Shown one piece after another: positions 44,980 to 54,162 of a DNA stretch of 64,000 nt. How positions within the stretch are numbered: the first letter of the stretch is position 1; every line of letters starts with the position of its first letter. A program made the translations under genes and the position numbers. The stretch is taken from NCBI RefSeq assembly GCF_000285535.1, contig NZ_HE610986.1:749069-813068 (forward strand). The letters run 5' to 3'. Origin of the DNA: Bacillus timonensis. GTDB taxonomy: Bacteria > Bacillota > Bacilli > Bacillales > Bacillaceae_L. The notes under the pieces were generated by a model. The model did not search any database. It was not told the DNA's origin and saw nothing but the letters and a program-made list of their open reading frames with translations.

Positions 44980-45081
44980 TTAGTAATATTTTCGGTAAAA
45001 CTCCTTCCTGAGACGACCACTTAGCTCGGCAAATATTCGAGTAGTTTCACGTTTCTCATGTCCCATCAAACTCTGGCTATT
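44980..45081 (-). pseudogene. C-terminal scar of a tyrosine recombinase
   Basis: On the minus strand one frame reads SQSLMGHEKRETTRIFAELS then GRLRKEFYRKYY and stops at 44980. LMGHE-xxx-TTRI(Y) and the LSG.LRKE tail are the recognisable C-terminus of phage/transposon-type tyrosine recombinases. The catalytic Tyr position is Phe, and an in-frame stop lies directly upstream, so only a dead fragment remains. Confidence 0.75.
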
Positions 45082-45202
45082 TTATTTCCTATAAACGGTG
45101 CAAATTGATATATTTTACCTTACTTTTAGTTGTAAATTCACGTTTTGCGATAGGATACGGAACCCGTTACAAAACAGTGGCTTTTCTTTTTTGATATAAC
45201 TT

Positions 45203-45877
45203 TTAAGCAGCTAGATTTTTCTTCCCCCTCAACAATTCAATCCCCACCCAAATTTTCCAAACAACAAAAGCTCCTGCAAATGTAAGGATACTAGAAATGA
45301 TTCCGATCACCGCTCCCCTGCCATAAAGGGCTTCGTATGCGCCTGAAAAAAGGACGATTATGCTGATGATAATCGTGAAAACACCTAATGCTTTTGAGAA
45401 TACCTTTGTTTTAAGGATGAGGAGACCTACCTGAATAAGCCAAATACTTAAACAGATGCTAGAAAACACTGAAATGACGAGTCCAAGCTCTATCATTGGA
45501 TGAATCGTTTCGAGGGCTTCTGGGATGTTTTTATCTTTATTTGCGAGGTCGTGGAGTGCCGCAGCCGGTAGCAGCATGTAAAATGTGTAGGAAAACAAAT
45601 GGAGGCAGGCAAATCTAGATACATTCGTGCTCATTTCAAGATACGCAGAACGAATGCGGTTGTCAATCGCTTCAACTGTCCAAAATACGAGAATGATAGC
45701 AAAAGCCCCAACTAGAATTAACGCCCAGTTCAAAACAGGGTAAGTCGCTAGCGATAAAACGGTTTGTTCGTAAACATCCTTACCTGGTACAGCCATACTC
45801 TGTGTTACAACCATCACAAGAACAAGTAAGGCCGCAGAAACAATCGCAAAAAGCCCACCTAACCGTTGTCGTGTCAT
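45203..45877 (-). CDS. Six-helix membrane protein, DUF4386-like
   Basis: A 224-residue integral membrane protein with about six helices, such as GGLFAIVSAALLVLVMVVTQ, WALILVGAFAIILVFWTVEA and IGIISSILTFAGAFVVWKIW. The layout and conserved small-residue helices resemble the DUF4386 group of Bacillus proteins; function unknown. Monocistronic on the minus strand; a palindromic repeat lies about 60 bases upstream of its start. Confidence 0.65.
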   Translation of the reverse strand: MTRQRLGGLFAIVSAALLVLVMVVTQSMAVPGKDVYEQTVLSLATYPVLNWALILVGAFAIILVFWTVEAIDNRIRSAYLEMSTNVSRFACLHLFSYTFYMLLPAAALHDLANKDKNIPEALETIHPMIELGLVISVFSSICLSIWLIQVGLLILKTKVFSKALGVFTIIISIIVLFSGAYEALYGRGAVIGIISSILTFAGAFVVWKIWVGIELLRGKKNLAA

Positions 45878-45937
45878 TCATTGACCCCCTTACATTTTTT
45901 ACTACTTTATTCGTAAGGTGGTCTACTCATTCCAACT

Positions 45938-46015
45938 GGGACACGGGGACAGGTTAATTGTCCCACCAAATATTTCGACCACAGAATGTACACTTAAAAG
46001 GGAAAGCCAAAACAG
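45938..46015. repeat. GGGACA-type repeat with ~45-bp extension (copy B)
   Basis: GGGACACGGGGACAGGTTAA then TTGTCCCACC, CAAATATTTCGACCACAGAA, TGTACACTTAAAAGGGAAAG. Direct repeat of 39899-39975; the two bracket the accessory patch. Confidence 0.75.
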
Positions 46016-46029
46016 CGGCTTTCCTTTTT
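45997..46029 (+). terminator. Terminator-like hairpin at the end of copy B
   Basis: AAAGGGAAAGCC and GGCTTTCCTTTT arms around AAAACAGC, with TTTTTC after it; weaker T-run on the other strand. Confidence 0.6.
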
Positions 46030-46074
46030 CCAGGCAACAAAACTTTTCTTACCCCATCAACAACTCAATCCCTA

Positions 46075-46101
46075 GGGACACGGGACCTGTCCCTCTGTCC
46101 C
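46075..46101. repeat. GGGACA repeat, single unit
   Basis: GGGACACGGGACCTGTCC then CTCTGTCCC, six bases from the metP stop codon. Confidence 0.8.
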
Positions 46102-46107
46102 AATTTT

Positions 46108-46773
46108 TCATACTGTTTTCTTCAATTTTTTCGCAGTATAATTTCCGATTGATTGAACGATTTGGACTAACACAATTAAGATGAACACTGTGCCAAACAT
46201 AACTGTTAAATCCCATTGTTGGTAGCCATATCGTAGGGCAAGGTCACCGAGTCCTCCTGCACCAATGACACCAGCCATAGCAGTTGCACCGATTAAACCA
46301 ATCATCGCAATTGTCATACAAAGTATAATTCCAGGTCGCGCCTCTCTTATGAGAATGCGTTTAACAATTTGAATCCGTGAAGCCCCCATTCCTCGATAGG
46401 CTTCAATAATTCCATAATCCACTTCAAGTAGAGCTGTCTCAAGTAGTCGGGCAATATAAGGAGCAATATAAACAATAAGAGGGACGATTGCTCCTTGAAT
46501 GCCAATTGATGTACCTACAATCAGCTCAGTAAATGGAATAATGGCTAACATTAAAATAATGAATGGAAGCGATCGAATAATATTTATAATCGTATTCAAA
46601 CTATGAAACAACCATTTGTTAGGGGCCAGATGATTCGGTCTTGATATCACTAGTAAGACGCCTAACGGAATCCCAATGATTGTTGCAATTGCAAGTGATA
46701 TGACAACCATTAATGTCGTTTCATAGAATGATAAAGTGAACAACGGCAGCAGTTCATCTAGACGGTCTATCAA
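46108..46773 (-). CDS. metP: Methionine ABC transporter permease (MetI/MetP)
   Basis: A 221-residue permease with five or six helices. The ABC-permease EAA loop is EAYRGMGASRIQIVKRILIREA. TTLMVVISLAIATIIGIPLG near the N-terminus is typical of MetI. Overlaps the end of metN by four bases (ATGA), so it is translationally coupled. Works with MetN and the MetQ lipoprotein to import methionine, D-methionine or sulfoxide. Confidence 0.95.
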   Translation of the reverse strand: MIDRLDELLPLFTLSFYETTLMVVISLAIATIIGIPLGVLLVISRPNHLAPNKWLFHSLNTIINIIRSLPFIILMLAIIPFTELIVGTSIGIQGAIVPLIVYIAPYIARLLETALLEVDYGIIEAYRGMGASRIQIVKRILIREARPGIILCMTIAMIGLIGATAMAGVIGAGGLGDLALRYGYQQWDLTVMFGTVFILIVLVQIVQSIGNYTAKKLKKTV

Positions 46774-47822
46774 AGTACCATCGCCTCCTTATATTTTTTA
46801 TTGAGTTCCAGATTTATTTCTACATGGTATACAACATCTTTTAAATAGGTTATCGCTTGTTCGACTTTGTCTTCGTCACCTGATAGATGGACCAATAAAA
46901 TTCCTAACGGTACGCCTTTTAGATACGTAATCGAACCATGGACAATATTGGTGACAACTGAATAGTTGGAGGCTATCTTGTTAAGGACAGGTTCATATGC
47001 AGATTCACCCCTAAATGCTAACCGTAAAATATAGGAATGACCACGTTTTTGTAATCTCTCTACCACGTCGTCCGTAATCGTATCTTCATACAAATTCCGT
47101 AAAAAGTTTTTCGTCGTTACATGCCTAGGATTGCTGAAAATATCGAGGACAGTTCCTTGTTCAATCACTTCTCCCTTATCCATAACAGCAACTCGATCAC
47201 ATGTTTTTTTGATGACTTCCATTTCATGTGTAATAAGAATAATCGTTAACCCTAGCTTTTTATTAATATCTAAAAGTAGCTCAAGAATTGAATCGGTCGT
47301 TTGCGGATCTAGAGCAGATGTTGCTTCATCACATAATAAGATTTCAGGATCCATCGCTAACGCACGGGCAATACCAACACGTTGTTTTTGCCCTCCAGAT
47401 AATTGGGCAGGATATTGCTCTGCTTTATCTTCTAAGCCGACAAGGGTTAAGAGTTTTTTCACTTTTCGTTTTATTTCCTGCTTCGGTACTCGATTGATGC
47501 GAAGAATTTCAGCTATATTATCGAATACATTATAGGAAGAAAGTAGATTAAACTGCTGAAAAATAATGCCGATCTTTTTCCTTGTTTCTCGTAATTCCTT
47601 TTCGCTTAAGATTAAAAGGTTTTTTCCATTAATAAAAATATCACCAGTCGTCGGTTTTTCCAGGAGGTTAACCATTCGGAGCAAGGTACTTTTTCCAGCC
47701 CCACTAAAACCAATCACCCCAAAAATCTCTCCTTTTTCCACGTGAATGTTGACATTCTTTAGTGCCGAGACTTCCGTTTTTCCTAGTTTAAATACTTTGT
47801 TAATATTCTCTAGCTGAATCAT
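46770..47822 (-). CDS. metN: Methionine ABC transporter ATPase
   Basis: A 350-residue ABC ATPase: Walker A GFSGAGKSTLLRMVN, Q-loop IFQQFNLLSSYN, signature LSGGQKQRVGIARALAMDP, Walker B ILLCDEATSALDP, and H-loop ITHEMEVI. The last ~85 residues form a NIL (ACT-like) regulatory domain that binds methionine in characterised MetN proteins. Starts with GGAGG upstream. Second of three transport genes in the operon. Confidence 0.96.
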   Translation of the reverse strand: MIQLENINKVFKLGKTEVSALKNVNIHVEKGEIFGVIGFSGAGKSTLLRMVNLLEKPTTGDIFINGKNLLILSEKELRETRKKIGIIFQQFNLLSSYNVFDNIAEILRINRVPKQEIKRKVKKLLTLVGLEDKAEQYPAQLSGGQKQRVGIARALAMDPEILLCDEATSALDPQTTDSILELLLDINKKLGLTIILITHEMEVIKKTCDRVAVMDKGEVIEQGTVLDIFSNPRHVTTKNFLRNLYEDTITDDVVERLQKRGHSYILRLAFRGESAYEPVLNKIASNYSVVTNIVHGSITYLKGVPLGILLVHLSGDEDKVEQAITYLKDVVYHVEINLELNKKYKEAMVL

Positions 47823-47834
47823 TCGTTGTGCCTC

Positions 47835-48656
47835 CTATTCAATCGTAAATGGATCATCCGTCACCCTAATGACTTCCCCGTATTTATCTTCTATATAGGT
47901 TTTTACTGCGTCAGAATGATACAATTCAACAATTCTCTTATAATCTGGATTGTCTTTGTCTTTTTCATTTGTTGCAACAACCATTGGGAAGCTATCACCC
48001 GTCTCTAAAAATATCGATTCTTCAATAGGTTCTAAGCCCATATTAAAAGCAGTCGTACTTGCTACAATTCCCGCATCAATACTATTTAGTGTTCGAAGCA
48101 TTAAAGTAACATCAATTTCTTTAAACTTAAACTTTTTCGGATTGTCTTCAATATCATTTAGAGTGGCCAGTTGTACATCATCTTTTACTTTGATTAATCC
48201 CGCTTCTTCGAATATCAATAGACCTCGCCACAGGTTAACAGGATCATTCGGAACTCCAAGCGTCGCACCTTCGGGAATATCATCAACACTCTCATATTTT
48301 TCAGAGTAGATACCTAGAGTACTATTATAGGTTGTTCCGATGGCAACGATAGGGTCCTTGCGATCTGCTACATATTTCTCCATAAATTGTTTAGCCTGAA
48401 ACATATTTAAATCGAGTTCACCATCCGCAAGAGATTGATTCGGTGTCACAATATCATTAAACTTTATTACATCTAAATCAATGCCTTCTTTTTTAGCCTC
48501 CTCTTTGACTAGATTCGTAATTTCTTCTGGCGGTCCACCGGTTACCCCGATTTTGATTGTTTTTTCCTTTTCACTTCCCGCTGTTTCGGAACTTGCACAG
48601 CCAACAAGTAGTGTAAAAAGAGCTAAGAATAATCCTGCTGCTATTGTTTTTTTCAT
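47835..48656 (-). CDS. metQ: Methionine-binding lipoprotein (NlpA/MetQ family)
   Basis: A 273-residue substrate-binding lipoprotein. Lipobox LLVGC with Cys20; mature part has the MetQ-family segments IKIGVTGGPPEEITNLVKEE, DGELDLNMFQAKQFMEKYV and GVPNDPVNLWRGLLIFEEAG. In Gram-positives it is held on the outer face of the membrane. AGAGGAGAACG precedes the ATG. Lies between the monooxygenase and metN genes, all downstream of the S-box. Confidence 0.95.
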   Translation of the reverse strand: MKKTIAAGLFLALFTLLVGCASSETAGSEKEKTIKIGVTGGPPEEITNLVKEEAKKEGIDLDVIKFNDIVTPNQSLADGELDLNMFQAKQFMEKYVADRKDPIVAIGTTYNSTLGIYSEKYESVDDIPEGATLGVPNDPVNLWRGLLIFEEAGLIKVKDDVQLATLNDIEDNPKKFKFKEIDVTLMLRTLNSIDAGIVASTTAFNMGLEPIEESIFLETGDSFPMVVATNEKDKDNPDYKRIVELYHSDAVKTYIEDKYGEVIRVTDDPFTIE

Positions 48657-48732
48657 CTTCGTTCTCCTCTTTGGATATTTTTTAGGGTAAAAAGAGAGAA
48701 ATCAGTTTGCCCTCTCTTTTATAGTTTTGTTT

Positions 48733-50067
48733 TTACATTTTTGCTTTAACTTTTACCTTAGGAAAATCTAACCCAAGATGTTCTCTAAGTGTATTTCCTT
48801 CATACTCTGTTCGATAAAGACCACGATTTTGCAATTCAGGAATCGCATAATCTACGAAATCCTTTATCCCGCCAGGAAAATAGGGGAATTTCACATTGAA
48901 TCCATCACATGCATCGTTAAGGAACCAGTCACTTAATTTATCTGCCACGTGATCACCTGAACCGACGACAAATAAGTGGCCTTGCCCCCTAGCAAACACA
49001 TTCGCTAATTGGCGAATCGTCAAGTTTTCTTTTTTCGACAGGTCTGATAGGATTTTAAATCTCCCTTTTTCCCCGTTATATTCTTCGAGACTTGGAATAT
49101 CAGGAAGTCTATCATCAGGTGAATAATTGATTAAATCGATTCCAAGATATCTAGATAACATTCCAATTCCTAATTCCGGTAAAACTAACTCTTGGAAGTG
49201 TTCATATTTTTCTTCTGCTTCTTTTTGCGTTTTCCCTACAAACGGAACAACTCCAGGCATGATTTTAAACTGATTTGGGTCTCTACCGAAGCTTATTGCT
49301 TTTTGCTTCATTTCTTGATAAAGAGCTTTCCCTTCTTCTACAGTAGGCGAGGCAATTGTAAACAGAATATCGGCTATTTTTGCTGCAAACTCTTTTCCTC
49401 TTGGCGATGCACCAGCTGCAATTAGGACCGGATTCCCTTGTGGTGGGCGGGGACTATTGATTGGTCCACGCACTTTGTAATAAGTTCCTTCAAAATGAAT
49501 CGGGTGAATTTTATTTCCGTCCAAAAACCTTCCATTTTCACGATCATACAATAAGGCATCATCTTCCCAGCTATCCCAAAGTTCCTTTGTTACTTCCACA
49601 AACTCTTCACTCATTTCGTAACGTAAAGAATGATCAACGTGATGGGTGAGACCGTAGTTTTGTGCTTCATTATTATGAGCGGATGTGACAATATTCCAAG
49701 CTGCCCGCCCGTCGCTTAAATGATCTAACGTTGAAAATTTCCGTGCGACATTATAAGGGTGATGATAAGTCGTTGATAATGTCGCGGCTAATCCAATTTT
49801 GCTTGTTAAACCTGCAAGTGCGGCCATTACTGTTGTAGCTTCCAATCTTATTTGTGGTGTGAACTCAAGATCCTCCTCATTATGTGCCAACACATCAGCA
49901 ATAAACAGTAAATCAAATTTGCCTTTTTCCGATAACTCGGCAATTTCTTTATACAAGCTCAAACTCACAACCTCTTCCGTTTTTGTTTCGGAATAACGCC
50001 AAGCCGCTAGATGATGCCCTAAGTACGTTGTGAAGAAAGCTCCTAAATGCATTTGTTTTTTACTCAT
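48733..50067 (-). CDS. LLM-class flavin-dependent monooxygenase (NtaA/SnaA/DszA family)
   Basis: A 444-residue bacterial-luciferase-like monooxygenase. Features: N-terminal LGAFFTTYLGHHLAAWR, the TIM-barrel segment TTYHHPYNVARKFSTLDHLS, DGRAAWNIVTSAHNNEAQNYG and PVLIAAGASPRGKEFAAKIA, typical of the NtaA/SnaA/SoxA group. These use FMNH2 from a separate reductase to oxidise chelators, dibenzothiophene or alkyl-sulfur compounds. Being first in an S-box operon with a methionine transporter points to release of sulfur from an organosulfur compound, or of S-methyl compounds. No reductase gene is in the window. Confidence 0.9.
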   Translation of the reverse strand: MSKKQMHLGAFFTTYLGHHLAAWRYSETKTEEVVSLSLYKEIAELSEKGKFDLLFIADVLAHNEEDLEFTPQIRLEATTVMAALAGLTSKIGLAATLSTTYHHPYNVARKFSTLDHLSDGRAAWNIVTSAHNNEAQNYGLTHHVDHSLRYEMSEEFVEVTKELWDSWEDDALLYDRENGRFLDGNKIHPIHFEGTYYKVRGPINSPRPPQGNPVLIAAGASPRGKEFAAKIADILFTIASPTVEEGKALYQEMKQKAISFGRDPNQFKIMPGVVPFVGKTQKEAEEKYEHFQELVLPELGIGMLSRYLGIDLINYSPDDRLPDIPSLEEYNGEKGRFKILSDLSKKENLTIRQLANVFARGQGHLFVVGSGDHVADKLSDWFLNDACDGFNVKFPYFPGGIKDFVDYAIPELQNRGLYRTEYEGNTLREHLGLDFPKVKVKAKM

Positions 50068-50097
50068 TAAAATCTCCTCCTATTGATAAATGAATGG

Positions 50098-50124
50098 GGG
50101 ACAATGTACCTGTCCCTGTGTCCC
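50098..50124. repeat. GGGACA repeat, single unit, in the S-box leader
   Basis: GGGACAATGTACCTGTCC then CTGTGTCCC, between the second leader hairpin and the monooxygenase ribosome-binding site. Confidence 0.8.
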
Positions 50125-50151
50125 TATCGTTAATCACTCCTTTCAAAAGAA

Positions 50152-50193
50152 AAAGACAGCTTCCCCCAAATTAATTCAGGAAAAGCTGCCTTT
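50152..50193 (-). terminator. Second intrinsic terminator in the S-box leader
   Basis: Minus strand AAAGGCAGCTT...CC and GG...AAGCTGTCTTT arms, followed by TTCTTTT. It lies about 110 bases beyond the riboswitch's own terminator. Confidence 0.7.
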
Positions 50194-50286
50194 AGTTGTC
50201 TAATCGGCATACAACGAATATTAAATTGTATATGTCTTGATTGGGGCCATGTTTCTTACATCAATCGTAAGTTTTGGACAAACAAA

Positions 50287-50443
50287 AAACCCCATCTTAA
50301 AAATAAGAAGAGGTTTAGAAATGTAGCATCTATGTCTCCTCTTATCTTCCAAGCATTAAACTGCTTGCAGGAATTAGCACAGTACCTTAACAGGTCTGTT
50401 GCCGAGGCTTCAAAGGGCCAGTCCCTCCACCTCTCTGGATAAG
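50287..50443 (-). promoter_or_regulatory. SAM-I (S-box) riboswitch with terminator
   Basis: On the minus strand CTTATCCAGAGAGGTGGAGG, GACTGGCCCTTTGAAGCC, TCGGCAACAG are diagnostic S-box segments. P1 is CTTATC with GATAAG (50341-50346). The terminator stem AAACCTCTTCTTA/TAAGATGGGGTTT with TTTTTTG covers 50287-50316; its 5' arm can instead pair with GATAAGAGG of P1, the antiterminator. SAM would close P1 and stop transcription of the sulfur operon. Confidence 0.95.
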
Positions 50444-50610
50444 AAAAAGTATTCACTATTTAATTAGTAAAAAAATTAATAACTCAAAATTATCAGAGCA
50501 TGGTGACGATGTCAACAACAATTTTTATTTTAATAGCGAGTAAATCACACTAATATTATATCAGGATAATTTTAATTACACATCTAACTTCGTTTTCAAA
50601 GCAAACAAAA

Positions 50611-50643
50611 AACGGTGAATCCCCAAAATAGGATTCCACCGTT
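50611..50643 (-). terminator. Intrinsic terminator after the SEC-C protein gene
   Basis: AACGGTGGAATCC and GGATTCACCGTT arms (minus strand) followed by TTTTTTG. Confidence 0.85.
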
Positions 50644-50648
50644 CTATT

Positions 50649-51809
50649 TTATTTTCCACAACATTTCTTATATTTTTTTCCGCTACCACATGGACAAGGG
50701 TCGTTTCTGCCTACTTTATTTTCATTTATAACGGGAGCTGTTGGAGGCATTGAATTGCCTGTTGCCAATTGGAATTGCTTTTCCTTCCCCATCGCTACCC
50801 TTTTCCATTCCAGTAAGTCAGGATGTTTTTCCCCAATCATTGTGTAGTAGCTATACGCTATCTGCTCAATATCCACTAAGGAAAATTCATATTCGTATTC
50901 CATATGGGCGTTGAATTCAGGGAGAGCTTCATTTGAAAAATGGAAACTTAGTGCTTCAATGATTGACTCTTGCACATCCAACTCATCTGCTTCACGATAC
51001 GCTTTTCGTAACTCCTGAAGTGCCAGTTCTGTCTTCGTGTTTCCCAAAATCGAAGCAGCATAAATGACTGATTCCGGGTCCCTTACATAAGGAGCAACCT
51101 CTTTTACGACTTGATCTGATTGAAAACGGACTAATGCTGCCGAAACCTCTTCCATTAGAAGATCATCATCACTTTTTAACAAACTTGCAAAAAGAGGGAT
51201 ATGTTTTTCGAGTTTCAGTAACCCAGCCATATAAACATTCATAATTCCATTATCGGAGAACCATTCATTATTCACTTCCTCCGATAAAACCCTATCAATT
51301 TCGCCCTCTGTTATCCATCCATTTTTCACAATAGACTTCGATAACTTTTTTGCCATTGGGTAATAGTCATATTCACGGGAAAGGGAGCGATTCACTTTAT
51401 TCAATACCTCTCCGTACATGGAATAAACTTCTTCCTCTGTCCCATGTTCAATAATCTCATAGATTTCCCATGTTTGCTTCGGAATATATGTTTCAAGTTT
51501 CTCTTTATATGTAAAAGCAAGTGGTATATCAATATTGTTTAATAAGTTTAGAGCGAGGCGACGATTTTCCTGGTCCAATGATGGAAGATGATTAATTAAA
51601 ATCGTGAGCCCTTCTTCGTTAATGCTATGGTTTTCTAGATACATGAAAATGTCTGATTGTTTTTCTTTATGATGAAATGCTTCCTTCAGTAACTCGACCG
51701 TCCAATCCTCTGGAACATCCGGGTATTCATGAAGAGCATGCAAGACGGTTTGCTGAATCAAGATATCATCTGACAGCAGATGTGGTTTTATTTTTTCTAG
51801 AAATGTCAT
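50649..51809 (-). CDS. HEAT-like repeat protein with C-terminal SEC-C zinc motif
   Basis: A 386-residue cytoplasmic protein. Residues 1-330 are helical repeats of HEAT/PBS type ([60 protein letters not shown]). The C-terminus [18 protein letters not shown] is an SEC-C motif (CPC...CC), a zinc site used for binding partners such as SecB in SecA or ribosomal proteins. It may act as an adaptor in protein quality control; the partner is unknown. Confidence 0.85.
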   Translation of the reverse strand: MTFLEKIKPHLLSDDILIQQTVLHALHEYPDVPEDWTVELLKEAFHHKEKQSDIFMYLENHSINEEGLTILINHLPSLDQENRRLALNLLNNIDIPLAFTYKEKLETYIPKQTWEIYEIIEHGTEEEVYSMYGEVLNKVNRSLSREYDYYPMAKKLSKSIVKNGWITEGEIDRVLSEEVNNEWFSDNGIMNVYMAGLLKLEKHIPLFASLLKSDDDLLMEEVSAALVRFQSDQVVKEVAPYVRDPESVIYAASILGNTKTELALQELRKAYREADELDVQESIIEALSFHFSNEALPEFNAHMEYEYEFSLVDIEQIAYSYYTMIGEKHPDLLEWKRVAMGKEKQFQLATGNSMPPTAPVINENKVGRNDPCPCGSGKKYKKCCGK

Positions 51810-52060
51810 AGGTACATCCTTTCAATATCTTATCGTTTTCCCTACCCTGTAAAACGGACTAAGTACAATAAGATTTGTTTAATTGATTCATACGAAGCTT
51901 TATCGTATTTTAAATGGCTAGATATTTCTATTATCGCCTAAATTCACGAAACTGAGAATCATATTCTTTTTTTCAATTGAAAATAGCGTATCCTATATCC
52001 GGTCGCTCTGTTCCTTCCAAAGGAGTGGAACCACCTCCCCCGTCCCTCTGGTACCAAAAA

Positions 52061-52090
52061 AGAGCCCTCCCATTTATTGGAACAGCTCCT
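52061..52090 (-). terminator. Probable terminator after prs
   Basis: GGAGCTGTTCC and GGGAGGGCTC arms (minus strand) with one mismatch, followed by TTTTTT; the gene's stop is about ten bases upstream. Confidence 0.5.
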
Positions 52091-52100
52091 TAAACCATTT

Positions 52101-53051
52101 TTATTCAAATAGAGGACTGACGGCTCTTTCGTTGTGGATGCGGTCGATTGCACTGACTAGCAATGGCGCAACGGAAATGCTTGTAATTTTATCGATTTTC
52201 TTTTCTTCTGGTAATTGAATTGTATTGGTGATGACCAATTCTTTAATTGGTGATGATTCAATTCTTTCAATTGCCGGGCCCGATAAAACGGGGTGCGTAC
52301 AGCATGCGTATACACCTTTTGCTCCTCGTTCCATTAACGCTTTTGCAGCAAGAGTGATGGTTCCAGCTGTGTCAATTAAGTCATCAATTAGGATTGCATT
52401 TTTTCCTTCGATGTTACCCACGATGTTCATAACTTCCGACACATTTGGCTTTGGACGGCGCTTATCAATAAAGGCAATCGGTGCATTTAATCGATTTGCC
52501 ATTTTTCGAGCGCGAACAACTCCACCTTGGTCTGGTGCAACAACAACTATGTCCTCAAGACCTTTTGCAGCAAAATATTTAGATAGGAGTGGCACACCAA
52601 GTAATTGATCAACAGGAATATCAAAGAATCCTTGGATTTGTGGTGCGTGTAGGTCCATCGTTACAACCCTTGTAGAACCTGCTTTTTCAAGTAGGTTTGC
52701 GACTAGTTTCGCTGTAATTGGTTCACGTGAGCGCGCTTTTCGGTCCTGTCGTGCATATCCGTAATAAGGAATCACAAGATTAATGCTTTTTGCGGAAGCT
52801 CTTTTTAATGCGTCAATCATAATTAATAATTCCATCACATGTTCATTTGCCGGTTGTGAAGTTGACTGAATCAAATAAACTTCACTTCCACGCACACTTT
52901 CGTCGATATTAATATGAATTTCTCCGTCACTAAAACGTGAAACTGAGCATTTTCCTAGCTCACAGCCAAGTAAAGACGCCATTTCCTCAGCCAGTTCTGG
53001 ATTTGAATTTAAACTAAACATTTTAAAACACTCGTTCAATTGATAAGCCAC
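52101..53051 (-). CDS. Ribose-phosphate pyrophosphokinase (probable second copy)
   Basis: A 316-residue Prs making PRPP from ribose-5-phosphate and ATP. Motifs: [73 protein letters not shown] and the PRPP loop [13 protein letters not shown]. Catalytic His and Lys are present. Start is GTG at 53051 behind GGAGGA. The housekeeping prs of Bacillus normally lies next to gcaD/spoVG; this copy stands alone and several usual positions differ, so it is likely a paralogue feeding salvage. Confidence 0.92.
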   Translation of the reverse strand: MAYQLNECFKMFSLNSNPELAEEMASLLGCELGKCSVSRFSDGEIHINIDESVRGSEVYLIQSTSQPANEHVMELLIMIDALKRASAKSINLVIPYYGYARQDRKARSREPITAKLVANLLEKAGSTRVVTMDLHAPQIQGFFDIPVDQLLGVPLLSKYFAAKGLEDIVVVAPDQGGVVRARKMANRLNAPIAFIDKRRPKPNVSEVMNIVGNIEGKNAILIDDLIDTAGTITLAAKALMERGAKGVYACCTHPVLSGPAIERIESSPIKELVITNTIQLPEEKKIDKITSISVAPLLVSAIDRIHNERAVSPLFE

Positions 53052-53233
53052 TGTTCGTCCTCCATGCAATTTATATTCTATATATAATATAACCCAATTT
53101 GGCAGGCATTACATAGTGTCAAATTGCATTTTTCGACAAAAACACTATAAAATAACGTTTTCAATTGGGGATATGTCGAAAATAATATAATTCATATTTT
53201 TTAAAAAATACATGTAAAACCCAGCGCCACCAT

Positions 53234-53311
53234 AAAATAGCAAAATAGTAGACATTCTCATTAAATTCTCTATATTTATTTTCCAACGTGAGTCTTACAA
53301 TGTAATCAAAT
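53234..53311 (+). promoter_or_regulatory. Regulated promoter region 1 of the sugar cluster
   Basis: AAAATAGCAAAATAGTA at 53234-53250 and ATGTAATCAAAT ending at 53311, with TACAAT (-10-like) just before the second motif. The same two motifs, with identical 65-base spacing and identical 29-base distance to the start codon, occur before 55066. Probable AraC-type activator site. Confidence 0.65.
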
Positions 53312-53339
53312 GAGAAATAAATTGGAAAAGAGGGAGAAA

Positions 53340-54095
53340 ATGAGAAAAGTTCCAGTGGCAGTCCAAATGTACACATTGCGGGATGAGTGTGAGCAGGATT
53401 TTTTCGGCACGTTAAAAAGGGTCGCTGAATTGGGTTTTGATGGAGTAGAACTTGCCGGGTATGGCGGTTATAGCGTACTAGAAGTGAAGGGAATGCTCGA
53501 TAAGCTAGGCCTTAAAGTAGCCGGCAATCATGTTCCATTAGAAGAATTGCAAACGAATTTAGATAGGGTCATTGAAGACCAGAAAATACTAAGAAACCAG
53601 TATGTTGTTTGTCCTTACTTATTCCCACATCAACGAAGTGAAGAAGATTATCAGTCACTTGTTCCTTTTTTGAATAAAGCTGGCGAAATCTGTCACCAAG
53701 AAGGGCTCACGCTTTGCTACCACAACCATGATTTTGAACTTGAACCATTGTCTGACGGAAGAAAGGCTCTCGATACCATATTTATGGACACAAATCCTGA
53801 ATATGTGAAGGCAGAGTTTGATGTTTATTGGTTAACGAAAGCAGATGATAATCCTGTGGAGTGGCTGAAACGATATCAAAACCGCACACCACTTGTTCAT
53901 CTGAAGGATATGACATTGGATGAGGAAAAGTTCTTTGCTGAACTTGGTACAGGTGGTGTAGACCTTCAAGCCATTCTGGGTCGTGCTGAAGAAAACGAAG
54001 TAAAATGGTGGATCATTGAACAAGATGCGAGCAGACGCGATCCATTTGAAAGCATCGAAATGAGCATTCAATACTTGAAAAAAGCAGGTCTATAA
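53340..54095 (+). CDS. Sugar phosphate isomerase/epimerase (AP-endonuclease-2 TIM barrel)
   Basis: A 251-residue metal-dependent TIM barrel of the xylose-isomerase-like group. Signature parts: VQMYTLRDECEQDFFGTLKR, FDGVELAGYGG, YHNHDFEL, FDVYWLTKADDNPVEW, LVHLKDMT. Metal ligands are the Glu/Asp/His in ELAG, NHDF, FDVYW and HLKD. Start at ATG 53340 behind AGAGGGAG. It has the same promoter as the operon at 55066, so belongs to the same regulon. Probable substrate is a keto sugar or glycoside intermediate. Confidence 0.85.
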   Translation: MRKVPVAVQMYTLRDECEQDFFGTLKRVAELGFDGVELAGYGGYSVLEVKGMLDKLGLKVAGNHVPLEELQTNLDRVIEDQKILRNQYVVCPYLFPHQRSEEDYQSLVPFLNKAGEICHQEGLTLCYHNHDFELEPLSDGRKALDTIFMDTNPEYVKAEFDVYWLTKADDNPVEWLKRYQNRTPLVHLKDMTLDEEKFFAELGTGGVDLQAILGRAEENEVKWWIIEQDASRRDPFESIEMSIQYLKKAGL

Positions 54096-54101
54096 TCGGG
54101 T

Positions 54102-54160
54102 GGGACACAGGGACAGGTTTATTGTCCCACCATTCATGGGACGCGGAACCCCCGTGTCCC
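54102..54160. repeat. GGGACA repeat, double unit (59 bp)
   Basis: GGGACACAGGGACAGG, TTTATTGTCCCACC, then GGGACGCGG and CCCCCGTGTCCC. It begins seven bases after the isomerase stop and ends two bases before the AraC gene's stop. Confidence 0.85.
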
Positions 54161-54162
54161 AT

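Noticed and set aside
50256..50456. 66-codon minus-strand open frame
   Set aside because: It lies within the S-box aptamer and terminator, a structured RNA; no translation signals.
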